From positions 59,591,980 to 59,655,979 of the forward strand of contig NC_068575.1 of NCBI RefSeq assembly GCF_025698545.1: 64,000 bases of DNA, given 5' to 3'. The translations under genes were made by a program, and so were the position numbers. The first letter of the stretch is position 1, and each line of letters begins with the position of its first letter. Origin of the DNA: Gossypium raimondii. Taxonomy: Eukaryota > Streptophyta > Magnoliopsida > Malvales > Malvaceae. The notes beneath the pieces were generated by a model. The model ran no database searches and was not told the origin of the DNA. It worked only from the letters and a program-made list of their open reading frames with translations. Shown piece by piece: positions 48,791-58,934 of this stretch.

Positions 48791-49501
48791 CCAACTATTG
48801 AAGGAGTCATAAGAATATCAATATCTTAGTCAATGATTTATTTGTATGAAGTTGTTTCAATCGTGCCATATATGGTGTTTGGCATTGCACCGGAGACTCC
48901 CCACCGGTTATTCAAATGAAACATTAAGTCATGGCAACTAGGGATTGGGTTAAATATTAAGTGATAGTTAAGGAACACTGTTCAGCAGTGTAAATTATGG
49001 AGGGAGAAGTAGGTGATGAAGGAAGAAAAAAAAAACAGAAAAAACAAAAGGAAAGCATTAATTAAGTCCATCTGAAGGGAGAACAGCTGCCAAGAATCGC
49101 ACACAATCAATAGGGGAAGGTTACTTAAATCTAGTATCAATAACTTCAAATTTCTAACATTTGCAATTTATTTCTTATCTTTAACCTAAGTTAATAACTT
49201 CAGCTAAGATTTCTATGTTCTAAACTACAAAACATATTTCGTATTTTATTAAGAGTAGGTTCAAATGCTGCCACATCCTTTTTCTTTATTTCTTAAATTT
49301 TTAATGGGCAATGTCATTTTTAAAATCTAAAAATTCTTACTGTCTCTCAAATATTTTTCTCTAATTAATATGTACATGACACATTGATGGGTTTGTGTTG
49401 GATTTGGGAAGAAATGGAATCAAGTTCATGTTAATTTTGGGCTTTTAGGTCAACCCAATTAAGTTTCGTTTTATGGTACATCCTTTTTTTTTTTTCTTTT
49501 T

Positions 49502-49996
49502 GGGTAAACTCTTAAAATAGTCATTTTTATTTGCCTCAGGTTATATTTTAGTCACTTATGTTTGAAATGTTACGTTTTAGTTATTTACGTTATCGTGTTG
49601 TAACATTTTAGTGACTAAATGTTAATCTCTGTTTACGGTAAGCTGATGTGGTATGTTAAATCATCATTTCAAACGAAAATTTTTAGTTAAATTATACAAT
49701 TGGTCCCTATATTTTTTTTATTTTGAGCAATTTAATTTTTTTATTTTACGTTAAAAAAGGTGGAGAAGGGAGGAAAATAGAGGGAGAAGCAAAAAAGAAT
49801 AGAAAATAAAGAAAAAATTAAATTGCTCAAAATGAAAAAAATAGGGACCAATTGTAGAATTTAACCTAAAATTTTTGTTTGAAATGATGATTTAACATGT
49901 CACGTCAGCTTACCATTATATCGTTAATGGCAATTAATGGCTTAATGACTAAAATGTAACATTCCAAACAAAAGTGACTATTTTGATAATTTAGTT
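49502..49996. mobile_element. Long-TIR foldback element, family FB, copy 2
   Basis: It begins GGGTAAACTCTTAAAATAGT and ends GTGACTATTTTGATAATTTA. The arms match those at 6489-7255, with shared blocks such as AAATCATCATTTCAAACGAA and GTTTGAAATGATGATTTAAC in inverted positions. The centre is shorter than in copy 1. Its right arm forms the beginning of duplication copy A. Confidence 0.72.
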
Positions 49997-51905
49997 TTAT
50001 TTTTCCTGATAAAATTTTGTGGTACATCTTAGTTAAATCCATTTATGCTTGAATTTACTTAGATGCTTGATATATAATGTACTAATATGGTTGAAACACA
50101 ACAGAATGAACTCTCGAAAAGGATTAGTAAGTTAAAACAATATTATGATTATATGATGAAATGGAATCAAATAATTTATAGTTTTATTTTCTGAATTTTG
50201 TTTACAGTGTGTTACCATTCTAGGTCACTTCAGGGGGTGGTGACATGTAAAATTTTATTCATCTATGTGATAAAATGAACAGGCAATTAACATTATAAAA
50301 AGGAAAAAGAAAAATGAACATTCGATGTTTATTTTAGTACTGCCGAGTTTAAGTTGACTTGGGTTTTTATTTATTTGCCTTTTTAGCAGGCTTTGATTTG
50401 GAATATATCGATCTTGCTTTCATTTTTACTATTTTTAAATTAAAGATTGAGTTGAGAGTATAAGTTAATTTACAGTAACTAATTACTTGGGTTAATTAAA
50501 CATATAAAAGGGTGAAAAAATTATTAGTTTTCAGTAAACTTAGAGCTTGCTGCAATAATAAATAGAACGAAAATAAAAATAAGATAAGAAAAGAAGAAAC
50601 GATAAAATTAATCTTTATTTACTAAGTTCGGACATAATAATTTTACGTCTATGAAGCCTAGCTTAAAATATATAAAATCCATAACCGCAACAATCCATCT
50701 CTATCAGATAAAACTCATAACCCCTTTACTAACTAGTCACTCAAGAGAGTTTATCAATTAACCACAAAAAAACGAAGCACACAATACAAAAAAAAAAAAA
50801 ACAAACAAACAAACAAAAGTTGGTTACAAAGGATTGTAGATTTCCAACTCTCAAAATCGAGTAACACGAAGGGAAAGTAACGCCTATTTATAGGCTGAAA
50901 TAGTAACAAAATAATCTTCTTAAATTAGCAGATAAACCCTTGAAAAAATCCATTAGAGAAAATCGGATAATTATCTCTAAATTAATTCCTTAGTTATCAA
51001 AGAGATAATGATAAGAACTCAATACTTATCCAATATATAATATCAAGCACATCAAGAAGCAGTTGGGAGTCATGTGTCATAGTTGAACTATGCTACTTGT
51101 TTTGTCAAACATGCCTCACTCAAGTGAATCAAATCCAACTGGCCGAAAATTTTTTCAAAGCTCATTTTATCAGGAGTAGGTCAAACTTGAAAATAGGTAG
51201 GTTTGTTTATAAAAAAAGAAGAAGAAGAAGATTTGTATTCTATATTCAGAGTTTAATCTTACCTCAACCCAATTTGTTTTTAAATTATCTATATTATGTA
51301 TTAAGTCTATAATTAAGTTGGTGTTATAAATTAATTGGGCATAAACTCAATTGAAAACGATTAAAATATCATTACATATAGAGGTGATCATGGGCCGGGT
51401 CGGGCCGGGCACAAACAAAAATTTAGGCCTATTTTCTAGGCTTGGGCCTGGCCCGGCCCAAAATATAGGCCTAAAATTTTGTCCAAGCCCGGCCCGAAAG
51501 AAAATTGCTAAGCCAGAGCCTGGCCGGCTCATATTAAATATATATTTAATATATATAAAATATATATTTGATTAAATATAAAAAATATATATTTGATAAA
51601 AATTAAAAATATATATTTAATATATAATTTAGGTCGGGCTGGGCCAGGCTCGGGCCAAAAAATTTTTATCCGTGGTCAGGCCTGTTTTCTAAACGGGCCT
51701 CATTTTTTTGCCCAAATTCATATTTCGAGCCTATATTTTTACCTGAACCCTCCCATTTTTAGGGCGGGCCGTCGGGCCGGGCCAGGTAGTCCAACCCATG
51801 ATCACCTCTAATTACATTATGAAGTAAATTATATTATTTTGGAGATGTTTTACCTTTTATATTAAAAAAGAGAAAAATACATTCATCTAAGGTAATTTAA
51901 ACTTA
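49750..51905. repeat. Segmental tandem duplication, copy A
   Basis: Shares its order with 52085-54405: the foldback right arm (AGGGAGGAAAATAGAGGGAG), GGTACATCTTAGTTAAAT, a TTTATTTACTAAGTTC block, CATGCTACTTGTTTTGTCAAAC-type text, TTTAATCTTACCTCAACCCA, ATTAAGTTGGTGT and TTTTACCTTTTATATTAAAA. This copy contains the hAT element at 51379 that copy B lacks. No gene is present; the open frames at 51097 and 53092 are the paired copies of one non-coding stretch. Confidence 0.85.
51379..51810. mobile_element. hAT-type GGCCCGG element, intact ends
   Basis: 432 bases with matching inverted ends (TAGAGGTGATCATGGG at the left, CCCATGATCACCTCTA at the right). ATTACATA (51371-51378) and ATTACATT (51811-51818) form an 8-bp target duplication with one mismatch. 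The ends are packed with GGCCCGG/CCGGGCC blocks around an A/T centre. The open frames inside come from the repeats and are not genes. Copy B of the segmental duplication shows the empty site (TTACTTTATGAAGTAA at 53400). Confidence 0.92.
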
Positions 51906-52084
51906 AAACATTAATGTTTGGTTTCTCAAAATATTTTCTATTTTTATTATCTATATTTAAAAATTGAAAAAACATGTTTCATAAATAGAAATTGAAAAAA
52001 AAATCAATAACGAAAAAATGAACATTTTTTGTAACTATTTTCTCTAATTGAAATTAAAAAAATCAATGTATCAAATTTAATATT

Positions 52085-52400
52085 TGAAAAATGGTTGGAG
52101 AAGCAGGAGAGATGGAGAGGGAGGAAAATAGAGGGAGAAGCAGAAGAGAATGGAAAATAAAAGAAAAAAAACATAAAAAAAAAAATTTAATTGCTCAAAT
52201 TGAAAAAATATGGAGACCAATTGTATAATTTAACCTAAAGTTTTCATTTGAAATGATGATTTAACGTGACATATCAACTTATTGTTACACCATTAACGGC
52301 AATAAACGCTTAGTGACTAAAATATTACAACATGATAACATAAGTGACTAAAATGTAACCCGAGACAAACAAAATGACTATTTTAATAAAATTATTCTTT
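52085..52400. repeat. Right arm only of foldback family FB
   Basis: It matches 6930-7255 and 49755-49996 (GACCAATTGTATAATTTAAC, GAAATGATGATTTAACGTGA, AAAATGACTATTTTAATAAA). The left arm is absent, as expected if the segmental duplication began inside the foldback element of copy A. Confidence 0.75.
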
Positions 52401-53415
52401 TCTAATAAATTTTACGGTACATCTTAGTTAAATTCATTTGTGCTAATATGGTTGAATTGAATCAAATAACTTAGATCACTTTAAGGGTGGTGACATCTAA
52501 AATTTTATTCATCTACGTGATAACATGAGAATGATGAGTCCCTATAACAACATAAAATTTAACAGGCAATTAACATTACAAAAGGACATTCGATGTTTTT
52601 TAAGTACTGCCAAGTAATGAAATAACGTAAATTAGAGGTGGTTAAGTTGACTTTACTTAATTTGATTAATTAAACATAGAAAAAGAAATATTACTGAAAC
52701 TTTACTAATTATAAAATAAAATAAAATGTAAGGAAAGAAAAACAATAAAACTAATTTTTATTTACTAAGTTCAGACACAATAATTTTACATCTACAAAAC
52801 CTTGCTATCACTAAATCAAACAAGAGAGTAAGTCAATTAACCACCAAAAAAGTGAAACACTCAATACAATAAAATAAACAAAAGCCCGTTACAAAGATCT
52901 CTGAAAGTATGGTAGATTTCCAACTCAAAATCGTGTAGCACAAAGGGAAAGTTGAGAAAATCAGATAATTATCTCTGAATTAATTTCTTACTCACCAAAG
53001 AGATAATGATAATCATTCAATACTTATCCAATGACCTCAAGCGCATTAAGAAACAGTTGAGAGTCTTTGTATTATAGCTGAATCATGCTACTTGTTTTGT
53101 CAAACATTCCAGACTCAAGTAAATCAAATCCAATTGGCTGAAATTTTTTTCAAGGCTCATTTTATCAGTCCAAGAAAAAAAATACTCATTCTAACATTAC
53201 ACGAAAGGAGTAGGTCAAACTTGAAATTAGGTGGGTTTGTTTATAAAAAAAATGAAGAATTGGGTTTTATATTCGGAGTTTAATCTTACCTCAACCCAAT
53301 TTGTTTTTTAATTATCTATACTATGTATCGGGTCTTTAATTAAGTTGGTGTCATAAGTCAATTGGGCATAAACTCATTTGAATAACGATTAAAATATTGT
53401 TACTTTATGAAGTAA

Positions 53416-54331
53416 GGGTTTTGTTTGTTTACATATAAAAAGTTTTACGGAACATGTTTTTTGCATTTTTCTGTATTCGTTTCATAGAAAACAACTTGGT
53501 CAACGGAAAATGACTTACATATCAACGTAAAATAAGCCATTTTTCCTATAAAATGACCTACTCTTTTGAAAAACGTAAGTCATTTTTCGAAAAAGAACTC
53601 CTCTATAGGTATTTTTTTTATATAAAATTTAACTTAAACCAAACTTTATATTATTATATTTAAAATATTAATATAAAATATTATATTTTTAATATTATTA
53701 AACATACATATTTAATTACTTACATTTAGTCATATAATAAATTATTAATTTAATTAATATACTGTATTATATTAATAAATTGTTTAATATTTCAATTTTA
53801 TTTTAATAATAAGTATATTAATAATAAATATTTTGTAGTATAAAGGTTAAAATATGTCATAAGTCTATGTACTCTTCATAAATTTGCAATTTAATCTTTG
53901 TACTTTTATTTTCAAGAATTAAATCCTCTACTTTTTAAATTTGAAAATCAAGTCCAATTGTTGACATTGTTAAATATTTTGTCAATATTTTTATGTCACA
54001 TTTTAAAATAAAAATACTCATTTAGTAGTTATGTAACTAAAAATGACTTACGAAATTTAACAAAATATTTTTAATATATGCAAAAATAATGTAAAATATA
54101 AATTTATAGATATAAAATAAACTCAATTAAGCAATGAAAAGATAAAAAAAATTTCAAATGTATATTTGTTTCATTGAAAACAACTTTTATGAAAGATTTT
54201 AAGAAATCTATCAAACAATGAAAATATTTTACACAAATTCATCCAAACACAAAAATTATGAACATTTAAGAAAAGTAAGTCATTTTTCGAAATAATTTTC
54301 CGAAACCATTTGTAGTGAAACAAACATACCT
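53416..54331. mobile_element. 916-base insertion in duplication copy B, hAT-like ends
   Basis: It is absent from copy A, so its limits can be read by comparison. The left end GGGTTTTGTTTGTTTAC and right end GTGAAACAAACATACCT are imperfect inverted repeats, extended inward by TTTTACGGAA/TTCCGAAACC and GTAAGTCATTTTTCGAAAAA. TGAAGTAA (53408-53415) and TGAAATAT (54332-54339) may be a diverged 8-bp target duplication. No transposase is visible; the minus-strand frame at 54171-54521 is chance. Confidence 0.65.
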
Positions 54332-54761
54332 TGAAATATATTATTTTAAAAGTAATTTTACCTTTTATATTAAAAATAGAAAAAATACATAGTAATTTAA
54401 AATAAACAAAATGACATGCTATTATTTTCATTAAACAGTAATATAAGCATAATTGAAGAATTGAGTTACAAATACAAAGAGTCATAAGAGAATTCAAACT
54501 CAACTTATTGGATCGAATCAATCTTAAAGAAATATATATTACATAATCTATAGAAAAGAATCAATGTTTGTTTCATTTAATTTGATTTCTTATTAAGCAG
54601 GAAAACGTGTGGGAAAACAAGTTCCCGCCTTAAAACCATGCGTTTATTTTAAATGCAAATTTACGTTTTCATTTCATTTGAATTTGGATTCCTCTTTCAA
54701 CTTTTGTCCTCCTTTTTCCCTAGAAATTCATCATAACGATACACCAGATTCCTTCTATGTG

Positions 54762-55071
54762 ATGGAAAAGGAGAATCGGATCGCTTTACGAATCGGCGAA
54801 AAATCCCCGATATTCTATAACGATCAGGTCGGTATTCGACACTTTATTTGTAGAATTTCAAAACCGAACCTTTTGAATTTTCATTTATAACAATTTTATG
54901 TTTGATACTGAAATGTATACAAATAATTCTCAAGTGTTACCGTCTTTTTCGTAGTAAATTTGTTCTTGAATTCTTCAGGTTATTATCTTATTTGCTAGAT
55001 CTGCAGGATTCTTCGATTGGATTGATTTTCCAGAAATTAAGCAGGTTCGGCTCTCTTCAACGGTTTCGTAG
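54762..55071 (+). CDS. Candidate two-exon small gene, 52 residues, unrecognised
   Basis: The ATG at 54762 opens MEKENRIALRIGEKSPIFYN, running to 54827 (GATCAG|GTCGGT). A good acceptor, TTCTTCAG|GTTATT, starts a second segment at 54979 reading VIILFARSAGFFDWIDFPEI and stopping at 55071. The segments join in phase and have protein-like composition in an otherwise A/T-rich stretch. TTCCCGCC, an E2F-like site, lies about 130 bases upstream. The second segment might itself splice at CAG|GTTCGG (55043), so the true product could be longer. I know of no family with this sequence. It may be a new small gene, the start of a broken gene or chance. Confidence 0.35.
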
Positions 55072-56199
55072 CCTGCTTTGTTTATAATTTAGTATAAACT
55101 GATTCGTCGGCACTGCTTTTGTGTTTGTAAAAACAAGGTAAATTACTATATAAATATTTAACATTTTAATTTAACTAGACAAGGTCAAAGGAAAATACAA
55201 AGTGATAATACAAAGTGATAATACAGAAAATAGTAATAGCAGCATGTACAATTACATTAGGGATTTTCTTTTTTTCTGGGGGAATATCATCCAACGCTAG
55301 ATTTCTGCGACTGTGCGACTGAGGTCTCTGGTTTTGTGAGTATCATGTTCTTTTTCATTTTAGTACTTGACTCTTTGGGAACCTGAAAGACAAGGAGAAT
55401 ATAGGTTAGAATATGGGAAAAAGGAATTTTATTGATTTTTCATAGCTCACTGAAAACCTTGAAAACGAATCCAAAACGATCCAGAAAAGGGAAAAAGAAA
55501 CATTATCAGTTTAGGCAATAATGCAGTCAATGTTTCCAAATAAGTTGGAAAGCAATCGGTTTGGTCCTGCGTAAAGACAAAATGCATAAAATTTTAATAA
55601 AAGAATGTTCCAAGTGACTGAGAAAGCGAGAATAAAGATGGTGAACTATTGAGTGGCCCTTTATTAAAATCAAACAAAAGAAGGTGGTCCTTTTTTTTAT
55701 TATACATGGGAATCTTCTGAACTGGTATAAAGTAAAGGACCAATCTCATATTGAGTTCCTTTTGGCTTGTAGACAGGACAAGTTGTTCCAAGGAGTTTTG
55801 TCCTAAAAAGAACATCAAACATAAATGATAATTTGAGAAGCAGCTAGTTGAACTGGATGGTTGGAATGCCAAGGAAAAAGAAAATATGATTTTATACCCA
55901 CTAGGGACTTAAAAGAGTTCTTATTCCCATTTTCAAGATTATTTTGTATCCACTAGGAACTCCAGTTATCAATGTTTAAGGACTTCGGGAATGGCGGTAT
56001 ATGTCTAAGTAAGAGTTTCTGTGGGTGTGTGGTGCTAGAAGGATAAGGATATACTTCATGGATGCCTCATTGGTAGTTCTTAGAAGTCACTGTTTTATCG
56101 AATGAACTCCGTAGAATTCGGTATTTCTTACAATAAAGAAAGAAAACTGCATTTAGGATGTGACACTGATGCATATGACAGGGTTCTTCACTTAATTAA
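55072..56199. other. Intergenic region and 3' flank of the RL gene
   Basis: Presumably holds the last exon and poly(A) region of the minus-strand RL gene. No coding sequence was recognised; the open frame at 55594-55872 lacks any family signature. Confidence 0.45.
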
Positions 56200-56275
56200 C
56201 TGAAGAGATTTAAGTGTTTGTGGATTACTTGCAAATACGAAGTAGAGCACATTACCGTTGTTTATACTCACCACT

Positions 56276-56527
56276 TTAGCTGTTGCTTCCACTTGGATAT
56301 GGATAAGGGTAGCGGCCAGACTCAATGTCTTTGAGATCCCTAACTAGGGCATCATAGTGCAGCTTGACTTCCTCAGCAGACTTTCCACCCACAGCCTTGG
56401 CAACATTGTGCCAGCGGTCAGGAGTGTCCTGGTCATATTTAGCCAGAGCCTTCTCGAACGTTTTGTTTTGTTTAGGTGTCCAGGAAGAGCTAGAGCAGCG
56501 TGAATTATTGAGAAAATTGGATGACAT
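56276..56527 (-). CDS. RADIALIS-like single-SANT MYB protein
   Basis: Small nuclear protein with one SANT/MYB repeat, 83 residues; snapdragon RADIALIS has 93. The repeat spans about 14-68, with [40 protein letters not shown] and [20 protein letters not shown], and Trp16, Trp39 and a final Tyr as the core aromatic residues. RAD-type proteins do not act like ordinary MYB activators: they compete with DIVARICATA-type MYBs for shared partner proteins. The ATG at 56527 is chosen because the open frame farther upstream starts only with TTG, and MSSNF.. fits family N-termini. A probable 72-base intron (56200-56271, GTGAGTAT..CTCTTCAG) begins just after the stop. In Arabidopsis RL6 neighbours ZHD5, as here. 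Confidence 0.93.
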   Translation of the reverse strand: MSSNFLNNSRCSSSSWTPKQNKTFEKALAKYDQDTPDRWHNVAKAVGGKSAEEVKLHYDALVRDLKDIESGRYPYPYPSGSNS

Positions 56528-58341
56528 AAGTGAAAATAAGCACAAAAACTGAAAACAGAGGGTCTTTTTAACAAGCTTCGGATCAGAATGACAGGCTAAA
56601 AATTTAGAGAACTATGTCAGTTCCTGAATTTGAAAGAGTGAATAAATTGAAACTTGTATAAAGGGAAAAGATGGGGTTATTTCTCTCAAAGAAAATTACT
56701 TTAACTTGAAGGAGTTGTATGGGAGAAATGAAAGGAGCTCCTTATAAGCAGGAGGAAAAGTGTGGTGGGGTTGAGCCAGTTGGGCGAATATATCCTCCAA
56801 AACGGCAGAGTATGAAGTGACCCGTCCCCATAGGAACCACAAGATGGAGTAGTACAACGAACAAAAATTAAAAAGAGAAGAATTGGTATCAAAAGACAAT
56901 CTCTATAATTTTAAAACCAGACCGTATTCCTTGATTAGCAGTGGCAAGTGGGATTTGCCTTGCTAGTTATTGCTTGCTAGTCAGTGAAAAGAAATATCAT
57001 ATATGGATACCATTAGCTGGAGCAAACTCATCCTTTGTTGTATGTTATGAAGCATCAATTAGCAAAGCAGTAGTTGCATTAGTTAATCATAATTAATACA
57101 TTTTCTTTTAGCATGAAAGTGGACATCAGAGGGGTATAAGCCATGATAGTTAAAACTTGTTAGGCTTTACCCTTATGTTGCTGTTGTAGCAAGTTTTTCT
57201 TTCTTGCTTTGGATTTTGGAATAACATATTAATTATAGAAAGAAAAAAAAAGACAGGGATAATCAGAATAATTGAAACATAAGGTCAATAAAACCGAAGT
57301 TGATCAGTTTAAGAATTTTTGGTAAGTGTAAGTGATTTACTTCGTCATGGTCGCTTTTTCCTTTTATTCTTGGGTTACAAGCATGTGAAGAAAAATTTCA
57401 CTCTTAGTTAACCTTTGGTAATGGTTCTAGTCTTCTAACTGGGTTTTAGAGACATTAACAGCTCTTCAGTATTGATTTTGACATGTTTCTAACGAAGTGT
57501 TATAAAATAATACGGTTTCACTTTTTCCCAAATGAAAATTCAAAACCTTAAAGTAGCTGCTAAAGTTATGAATTTCATGTGAAAGATGATGATGTGCCTT
57601 GCTTACTAAACTGAAGAAGACGGGTGAAGTTTAAGTTAATGATATGGAGTTTTGAAGCAAAACTGAAGGCGCATATTGATTCGTAAGGTTTGCTTTCGTG
57701 TTTCAAGTTATACATACAAAGCCATAATTGTTTATTGTGTAAATTAACGGTCTTTCTGCTCAGCTCTCAGTTAAGTGCAATGGTTGGTTCCAACTGAACC
57801 ATGATAGCTAGACGAAAGAAATAAAAACTTTTTTGTTATTCTTTCTTAATTAATCGTTTCTGATTCACCGGCTTTTATCTCTGCAACTCCTTATAATTAG
57901 AGAATAAATAAAACCAAAGGGCCATGTAGTCCAGCTGAATAAAGGCTTCCAGGGAAGCAGAAGAAAAAAGCTTCAAAAGTCTAATTAATTGTATTTGTTG
58001 TAATGTGTACCATGGATAAGAGTTGCTTCTCAACTTCCAAACAACCATGGTTATTTACTTTGATCAACTAGGCAATCTCCTCTTGAGCATGTATAAATCA
58101 TAAATTGCAGTGTTTAAGTCAGATCAACCTTCTAATAGCTTTTGACAATGATCCTGTATCTTTCCGGCATGTACTTAGGTTCTCAGTGTTCTTAAGATCT
58201 ATCTATTTTGTATTGTTATCAAAATGAACCATTCATGTACGGAGACAACATGGCGATTATTTGATGTTCTTGGAGAGTAAAAAATGCAAACCAGCATAAC
58301 TTTACTACCTTAAAGCTAGGGCTATGCTAATAGTAGGGATT

Positions 58342-58934
58342 AGAAGTGAACAAAATTAGATTTGATTCGAAAAAATCGAAAAAAAATTTGAATTTTACGT
58401 TAATCAAATCGAGTTATTCGAGCCAACTCGAATTAGAGTTTGAATCAAATTAAATTTTACAATTAGAATAACTAGAATAATTCGAATAACAGACTGGTAT
58501 AAATACTCTTTTGGTCATTGTCAAGTTTGAAAATTAGCAAATTAGTCTTTCTTAATAAAAATTACAAAATTATTTAAAATAATTTTTAAATTCAAAATAG
58601 TTATAAAAATTTCAAAATTTATATTTTTTAAAAAATTATAAAAATATATAAAGAAAGTTAAAAATTAAAAATTTCTAGAATAATAAATTTTGGGATCTAA
58701 ATAAGTTAATTAATGATTCAATTTTATTATACTAAAATATTTTTTATTTTACTTTGAAAAAGTTTTCAAATATATATTATTTCAAATTTATGTGCTTAAT
58801 ATGTAATTAGTATTTTTAATTTAACTTGAATAATTTCACTTGATTTGAGAAAATTTCAAATCGAGTTAGAATGATAAAATTTGACTATCAACTCAAAAAA
58901 AATTTTACTCGATTCAATCGAACCTTCACCATGA
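58342..58934. mobile_element. hAT-like A/T-rich element, copy 2 of 2
   Basis: Same family as 36394-36975. TAGGGATT (58334-58341) and TAGGGATC (58935-58942) form an 8-bp target duplication with one mismatch. The ends (AGAAGTGAACAAAATTAG and CGAACCTTCACCATGA) are weakly inverted. Inside are TCGAATAA/TTATTCGAG-type palindromes near the left and CTCGATTCAATCGA near the right. No protein is encoded. Confidence 0.7.

Larger units (their letters stand above)
47124..49501. other. Intergenic region after the ZHD gene
   Basis: 3' flank of the ZHD gene, then an (AT)n tract, a truncated copia LTR and a 60-base tandem duplication, each listed separately. Otherwise no feature was recognised. Confidence 0.5.
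52085..54405. repeat. Segmental tandem duplication, copy B
   Basis: Parallels copy A from the foldback right arm onward. It lacks the hAT element of copy A and carries its own insertion at 53416-54331, after which the shared text resumes (GAAATATATTATTTT, TTTTACCTTTTATATTAAAA at about 54360). About 180 bases of unrelated A/T-rich sequence separate the copies. Confidence 0.82.

Noticed and set aside
51097-51312. Similar open frames at 51097 and 53092 (MFCQTCLTQVNQIQLAE / MFCQTFQTQVNQIQLAE) suggesting a duplicated small gene
   Set aside because: The similarity is explained by the segmental duplication. The frames diverge in length, have low complexity and show no splice or promoter logic.
53171-54140. 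A/T-rich stretches considered as matrix attachment regions or replication origins
   Set aside because: High A/T content alone is the rule in this genome; no specific signal supports such a call.
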